Assembly: GCA_050486205.1 (NCBI GenBank)
Contig: JBJHCW010000009.1
Span: 62,001-126,000 of the forward strand
Direction of reading: 5' to 3'
Length of the DNA stretch: 64,000 nt
Origin: PWQG01 sp050486205
Lineage (GTDB): Bacteria; Pseudomonadota; Gammaproteobacteria; Pseudomonadales; Pseudohongiellaceae
Each line of letters begins with the position of its first letter. The first letter of the stretch is position 1. The notes under the pieces were generated by a model that saw only the letters and a list, made by a program, of their open reading frames with translations, searched no databases and was not told the origin of the DNA. Position numbers and translations under genes: made by a program. This document shows positions 60,026 to 64,000 of this stretch, piece by piece.

Positions 60026-60844
60026 TTACAGACCGACCAGTCGCGGCGCGGTAGCCTGCCACCAGTCGGTGTTCCACAGCATGTAGATCAGCACCGAGGA
60101 CGGCAGGAAGCCGGCCAGCCACAGGGTATAGGCCTTGTGTACCTTCTTTGTGCGCAGCAGGTCCCAGATGAACATCGGTGCAACGGCGAGCAGGATGTAC
60201 AGCATCGGACCCAGTGGCGTCTCCGGCATGGTGTTCGGCAGCCAGGTGATGCGACCGAAGGCTGCTGGCAACGGAAGCGCCACGGCGAGAAACATCAACC
60301 GCTTGTGCATACCGGAATCGATCTTTCGCATGTACAGGGCGATGCCGATGTAGATCGTGAACAGTATACCGACCTGGATCTGCAGCAGCATAACATTACG
60401 AATGATGATCATGAACTGTTGCAGCTCGGCCTGCGCTTCAGCCGGAGCCGTCTGCATCATGCCCCAGACCCCGCGGTGGATAATCGGCACCAGCAGAAAA
60501 CCCACCACCACGAGCGCGGGGGCTAGCACCATTCCGGCCATGCCCAGTTTCTGGTGCTGTTGCTGCCTGCCCGTTGCCACAAGCAGGGTCTGGGTGAGCA
60601 GCAGCGCAAGGAATGAGCCCATGAGCACAGCGTGCGCATGCAACATCAAGGGAAAGGGAGGCCGCAGTCCGGCTTCGACGGCGGCAATTTTCTCCAGTGA
60701 CGATGGGATGAAGCCGATGAGCGCGATGGCGATGAACCACACCGCCATCAGCACGAAGATCCACTGATCGATGAAGCGGGTAAACGAACTGGCTGGAGCA
60801 AGACCAGCCACTGACTGATTGAGGCCTGATGTCGTCGTACTCAT
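60026..60844 (-). CDS. Multi-pass membrane protein of unknown function
   Basis: A 272-residue protein with seven or so membrane spans (for example WIFVLMAVWFIAIALIGF, VLMGSFLALLLTQTLLV, MVLAPALVVVGFLLVP and ILFTIYIGIALYM). LHAHAVLMGSF and QKLGMAGMVLAPALVVV follow a pattern of unnamed bacterial membrane proteins in which histidines in helices sometimes hold haem, but I do not know a function. The C-terminal half ends in KVHKAYTLWLAGFLPSSVL. Alone on its strand, with about 325 bp before the next gene. Confidence 0.7.
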   Translation of the reverse strand: MSTTTSGLNQSVAGLAPASSFTRFIDQWIFVLMAVWFIAIALIGFIPSSLEKIAAVEAGLRPPFPLMLHAHAVLMGSFLALLLTQTLLVATGRQQQHQKLGMAGMVLAPALVVVGFLLVPIIHRGVWGMMQTAPAEAQAELQQFMIIIRNVMLLQIQVGILFTIYIGIALYMRKIDSGMHKRLMFLAVALPLPAAFGRITWLPNTMPETPLGPMLYILLAVAPMFIWDLLRTKKVHKAYTLWLAGFLPSSVLIYMLWNTDWWQATAPRLVGL

Positions 60845-61170
60845 GATTCCCCTCCAAAGAATGAAAACATGATGCTCGACTGATGGCCAACCGTCTCACT
60901 TCTGAACCAAATGCCGCCGATGCGTCTGGTGCGTGAGTAGACATTACTCCTGGATTCGGGGACTGTCCAGCGTATCTTTCGTGGGGGGATCTTACTCAGT
61001 GAGCGTCCGGTGGAGGCCCGCCAGGGCCGGAACGAACTGTAGGTTTTTGAGAGGCCAACAAACGCGATGTGCCTTACCAGTCGCTGATCAAGGTGTGGTT
61101 CTCTGAAGATATTGAAGAGAACTGCCGGCCCTGACTGATGAGCGCTAACGGCCAAACCCGGGGACACCGT
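60845..61170. other. Degraded stretch between two minus-strand genes
   Basis: About 325 bp without an intact gene. It contains the antitoxin remnant at 61051-61134 and, just before, about 30 codons of an open plus-strand frame (60953-61042, ending in a stop) without a start, which I cannot assign. Possibly a decayed toxin-antitoxin locus. Confidence 0.5.
61051..61134 (+). pseudogene. C-terminal remnant of a CopG/BrnA-type antitoxin
   Basis: The frame after a stop at 61048 reads EANKRDVPYQSLIKVWFSED and five more residues to the stop at 61132. DVPYQSLIKVWLxE is the hallmark end of ribbon-helix-helix antitoxins of the CopG/BrnA group. No start and no toxin gene are present, so the locus is dead. 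Confidence 0.5.
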
Positions 61171-61183
61171 TTACGGCGTCCCC
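61160..61183 (-). terminator. Hairpin at the end of the GGDEF/EAL gene
   Basis: GGGGACACCG (61160-61169) pairs with CGGCGTCCCC (61174-61183) with one wobble or mismatch and a 4-nt loop. It covers the stop codon of the minus-strand gene. No proper T-run follows. Confidence 0.4.
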
Positions 61184-62985
61184 TGGGCTGTATTGTTGGG
61201 CGGCATAGTAAATACTGGACGATCACGGAGCATGGACGTCAGCTCGACGATTTGAAGTGGTTGCGAGAAGACATAACCCTGCACATAATCGCACCCGCTG
61301 GATCTGAGAGCAATGAGTTGCTGCTCGCATTCGACCCCTTCGGCGACCACCGTCATGCCGAGGCTATGGGCCAACTGTATTGTCGCATCCACGATCGCGG
61401 CACCATTGCTCTGAGTGTGCATTTCCTGAACGAACGACCGGTCAATCTTCAGGGTGTCGAATGGAAAACGGTGTAGGTAAGCCAGGCTCGAATAGCCGGT
61501 CCCAAAGTCATCCAGCGACAGCTTCAAGCCAAGCGCTTTCAGGGATTTGAGCGTGCGCGCGGCGTGTTCAGCATCTTCCAGCAAAAGGCTCTCGGTCAAC
61601 TCCAGAGTCAGTGAGCCCGGTTCAATGTCTGCCTGACGCAGCAGTTCCTCAACCTTTGGAATGAGATCCTGCTGATGCAGTTGCCGGGCCGAAAGGTTCA
61701 CGCTCACATGCTTTATCGGAAGGCCCTGGTCGCGCAAATGCTTTATTTCTCCAAGCGCGCTCTGCAATGCCCACATGCCAAGCGGGAGAATCAAGCCAGT
61801 TTTTTCCGCAATGGGTATAAATCGAACGGGGGAAATCATACTCCGGTCAGGCCGCTGCCAGCGCATCAAGGCTTCCGCACCGACGATGGCCCCTGTGCGG
61901 AGATCCACTTGCGGCTGGTAATGAAGGGAAAGTTCATCGCGCTTGATTGCACCACGCAGTGCGGACTCCAGATCGAGCCACTCCGCATCCTGCGGAGCGG
62001 TCTCCAGTGAATAGAAATGGGCAAGATTTCCACCTCGGTTTCTCGCGGTGTTTAGGGCGCTGCAGGCGCTCTTGAACAATTGGTCCTCGCTTACGATCGA
62101 ATCGGCACGAGCCACGCCGCCAATGCTGCATGTCAAATACACCTCGCGTCCGGCTACCACCAGAGGCTGCGCGAAGGTGTCCGCGATGCGTTGTGCTTCG
62201 CCTGCGATACGGGAAAAGTCCGCATGGTCGCCACAGAGGATAAAGCCGAATTCATCACTACCGAGACGGGCTAGCGTGTCGGAGCTGCGAACGCACGCTG
62301 CCAGGCGGTTGGTGGCGGCTCTAAGTACTTCATCGCCACCGTGCTGGCCAAGGGCATTGTTGATGATACCGAAGCGATCCAGGTCAAGCACCAGGACCGC
62401 GAGCCGCTCACCGGAGCAATCGGCATGGTCGACCGCCTGGCGCAGGCGCTCACCAAACAAGTTGCGATTCGGAAGTCCCGTAAGATCGTCATGGCTGGCC
62501 AGATACAGCACACGCTGCTCCGCCGCTTTCCCCTCGCTCACGTCCCTGGCCGAAGGTATCAGATATTCGACCTTGCCATCGGCCCCATAAAGGGGTTCCA
62601 GGGAGAAGTCCATTGTCAGTACGCGACCATGCCGGTCCTGAACATGAACGTCAAATCGGGAAGCGATTCCATTGGCTGCATCCTTGATCGCCGATCGCAA
62701 ACGAAGCGTGGCGCTGTCTGAGAAAGTCCACCACGGCGTCTTCTCGAAAGGCGTGTCGATCACGTCACCCAGGGTCACGCCGATCGCATCGAGGGCCGCG
62801 CGATTCGCATGGACCAAGTTCCCCTCGACTGTGAGCAGTCCAACGAAGACCGATGGGCTCAAGCGGTCCATAACCTCTTTGAGCCGGAGTGCATCCGGCG
62901 ACAGGATGGTTTCCGTCGGGGATGATTGGGAAGCCTGTTCGGAGCTCGCCAATCCCTCGCTTTGCCGAGGTGTAGTTTTGGTCAT
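61171..62985 (-). CDS. PAS-GGDEF-EAL c-di-GMP protein with degenerate GGDEF
   Basis: About 604 residues. PAS domain at ~35-165 (LLTVEGNLVHANRAALDAIG), GGDEF at ~180-330 with altered motif LARLGSDEFGFIL (second Gly replaced by Ser), EAL at ~345-595 with intact GAEALMRW, SVNLSARQL and LSLDDFGTGYSS. The EAL domain keeps the metal and catalytic residues as far as visible, so c-di-GMP breakdown is likely; GGDEF may be inactive or act as GTP-binding control. ATG at 62985 has GGAA 5 nt upstream; a longer frame upstream (63171) reads unlike a protein. No PAS cofactor seen. Confidence 0.9.
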   Translation of the reverse strand: MTKTTPRQSEGLASSEQASQSSPTETILSPDALRLKEVMDRLSPSVFVGLLTVEGNLVHANRAALDAIGVTLGDVIDTPFEKTPWWTFSDSATLRLRSAIKDAANGIASRFDVHVQDRHGRVLTMDFSLEPLYGADGKVEYLIPSARDVSEGKAAEQRVLYLASHDDLTGLPNRNLFGERLRQAVDHADCSGERLAVLVLDLDRFGIINNALGQHGGDEVLRAATNRLAACVRSSDTLARLGSDEFGFILCGDHADFSRIAGEAQRIADTFAQPLVVAGREVYLTCSIGGVARADSIVSEDQLFKSACSALNTARNRGGNLAHFYSLETAPQDAEWLDLESALRGAIKRDELSLHYQPQVDLRTGAIVGAEALMRWQRPDRSMISPVRFIPIAEKTGLILPLGMWALQSALGEIKHLRDQGLPIKHVSVNLSARQLHQQDLIPKVEELLRQADIEPGSLTLELTESLLLEDAEHAARTLKSLKALGLKLSLDDFGTGYSSLAYLHRFPFDTLKIDRSFVQEMHTQSNGAAIVDATIQLAHSLGMTVVAEGVECEQQLIALRSSGCDYVQGYVFSQPLQIVELTSMLRDRPVFTMPPNNTAQGTP

Positions 62986-63043
62986 ACAAATTCCAAGCTT
63001 GCTCCAATTACGGGACACCCCGGGGGATGGCTGTCCGGGACCC

Positions 63044-63055
63044 TTTAAGCTTAAA
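63044..63055. promoter_or_regulatory. Perfect 12-bp palindrome between hydrolase and GGDEF/EAL genes
   Basis: TTTAAGCTTAAA, flanked by CCC before and, after one base, GGG, lies 59 bp before the ATG at 62985. Another inverted pair, GGACA/TGTCC, is at about 63013-63036. Could be an operator or the end of the hydrolase transcript. Confidence 0.4.
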
Positions 63056-63157
63056 TGGGGGAGCCATGACAGAAAGTCAAGTGCCCACGCCTTGGTTCTC
63101 ACGCGGCTTGCAAGGTTCAAATATGAAGCAGGCCCATAGTCTGATACTAAACGACCA

Positions 63158-64000
63158 TCAGAGTGAGTCATTAACCATCACCCAGAAAGATGGCGCAGCC
63201 AGGGCTTCCCAAAAATCTGAGTGGAAGGTCTGCGGGCGAGGACCGCCCAAGCAAAATTCGCCTTCCCGAAAGAAGTGATCAAGGCCGCGAATGGTTTCCA
63301 TGACAAGCTGCCGGTTGCCGCTATACCGACCAAAATGACGTTCAAGCTGTGCGACATTGGTCTCGGGCATCACCATAATATCGTTACTGGAAAACAGAGC
63401 AAGTAACGGCTGTTCCATCTTGGCCAAGTCATCGGAAGGGTCGTAGCGCACAATGCCCGACAGGTATCCAGTCGGTAAAATCCGACCAATCCCGCTCAAG
63501 CTCGACAGCATCATACTCAAGCCGGTCTGACGCAGACGTTGAAACCGGAGTCCCTCACAATGCCAGCGGTTGGTCGTGTCTTCCATGATTTGCTGCCGCA
63601 CACTTATCGCCGGCCCAGCGAGGCTGATGACGTAAGCCACCGATTGCACACTGTTGGCGGCGGCCTTCACAGCGATCCAGCCACCCTGGCTATGCCCCAG
63701 CAGACCAATTCGGCTCCCGTCGATGTCAGCTCGCGAAGCCAGCACCTGCACCGCTGTCAGCGTATTATTGGCGCGATCCCAGAAATTCTCGCTGCGCCAG
63801 TCGCCCTCAGAGTCGCCGACACCGGGCTTGTCAAATATATACACGGCGTGTCCCCGCGCCGAGAACCACGCTTGCAGTTCCGGCCAGAACCACGACCGAG
63901 ACTCGCCCTCCCAGCCGGTGCGGTAACTCTCATCGCCAGAGCCGGCCAGAAACACCACTGCAGGGAACGGGCCTTCACCTTGTGGCAAAAACAAGGTTCC
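63158..64000 (-). CDS. Partial alpha/beta hydrolase (serine type)
   Basis: The window edge cuts the 5' end. About 280 residues remain. GSGDESY and YIFDKPGVGDSEG fit the oxyanion region and strand 4; the nucleophile elbow is IGLLGHSQGGWIAVKAA (Ser in GHSQG); the acid is in LFSSNDIMVMPE and the catalytic histidine in GLDHFFREG. It resembles secreted or cytosolic acyl-peptide or ester hydrolases of the BAAT/dienelactone type. Substrate unknown. The frame is open upstream through 64000. Confidence 0.85.
   Translation of the reverse strand, partial: GTLFLPQGEGPFPAVVFLAGSGDESYRTGWEGESRSWFWPELQAWFSARGHAVYIFDKPGVGDSEGDWRSENFWDRANNTLTAVQVLASRADIDGSRIGLLGHSQGGWIAVKAAANSVQSVAYVISLAGPAISVRQQIMEDTTNRWHCEGLRFQRLRQTGLSMMLSSLSGIGRILPTGYLSGIVRYDPSDDLAKMEQPLLALFSSNDIMVMPETNVAQLERHFGRYSGNRQLVMETIRGLDHFFREGEFCLGGPRPQTFHSDFWEALAAPSFWVMVNDSL

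Noticed and set aside
59914..60057. Short Arg-rich plus-strand frame after the tail-anchored protein
   Set aside because: No ribosome site, no homologue that I know; it runs into the end of the next gene.
60841..61167. Minus-strand frame of 108 codons in the degraded stretch
   Set aside because: Arg/Ser-rich without motif; the opposite strand shows the antitoxin end, which explains the sequence better.

Overview
The window looks like a 64-kb piece of a gammaproteobacterial chromosome, moderately GC-rich, densely packed and mostly housekeeping. Gene content and order (ftsK-lolA-rarA-serS-cysG; trxB-aat-infA-clpA-clpS-cspD-icd; nudJ-mnmA-hflD-purB; pabB-thrH-cysH-cysB) match blocks I know from Pseudomonas and relatives. 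The complete liu pathway, acetoacetyl-CoA synthetase, ThrH, and several c-di-GMP and chemotaxis genes also fit a free-living, probably aquatic, heterotroph of the Pseudomonadales/Cellvibrionales type. No rRNA, CRISPR array, complete insertion sequence or prophage was seen.

Layout. 1-825: the AT-richer end of a methyltransferase gene, a gene-free stretch with a cluster of four hairpins, and tRNA-Ser(UGA) on the minus strand with its own promoter. 1054-3260: a BI-1 membrane protein and the tusDCBE sulfur relay. 3346-6295: purC-rraA-dinF-like. 6280-12421: an accessory block with a membrane-anchored gamma-glutamylcyclotransferase-like protein, an amidoligase with its class I amidotransferase partner, a secreted NHL propeller and a large secreted M14 zinc peptidase. 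12423-20566: thrB, cysG, serS, rarA, lolA and ftsK, all on the minus strand. 20815-34638: trxB, aat, infA, clpA/clpS, cspD, icd, rluE, moaE/D/C, nudJ, mnmA, hflD, purB and roxA. 34635-41972: a secreted secretin-N-like protein, pabB, thrH, cysH, cysB, a nucleotidase, a patatin and msrA. 42062-47441: argD, a frameshifted PAS-GGDEF-EAL gene and an Aer-like chemoreceptor. 47527-55797: liuABCDE-aacS. 55785-59146: mtnC-mtnD-mtnB, rlmI and a small conserved-looking gene. 59306-64000: small membrane proteins, a toxin-antitoxin remnant, a second c-di-GMP protein and a truncated hydrolase, the least conserved part of the window.

Functional links. TusBCD-TusE and MnmA together make the 2-thiouridine of tRNA wobble U34, and both are here. 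CysG, CysH and CysB belong to sulfate assimilation. ClpA, ClpS and Aat form the bacterial N-degron route: Aat tags, ClpS delivers, ClpA unfolds. LiuABCDE take isovaleryl-CoA from leucine to acetyl-CoA and acetoacetate, and AacS re-activates acetoacetate. MtnB, MtnC and MtnD are three consecutive steps of methionine salvage.

Two genes (moaC and the PAS-GGDEF-EAL gene at 43324) carry single-base frameshifts in otherwise well-preserved reading frames, so either sequence errors or recent mutations are present. The most promising candidate for an uncharacterised system is the amidoligase / amidotransferase / anchored cyclotransferase group with a MATE exporter next to it. Start codons marked as chosen here rest on Shine-Dalgarno spacing and family length.
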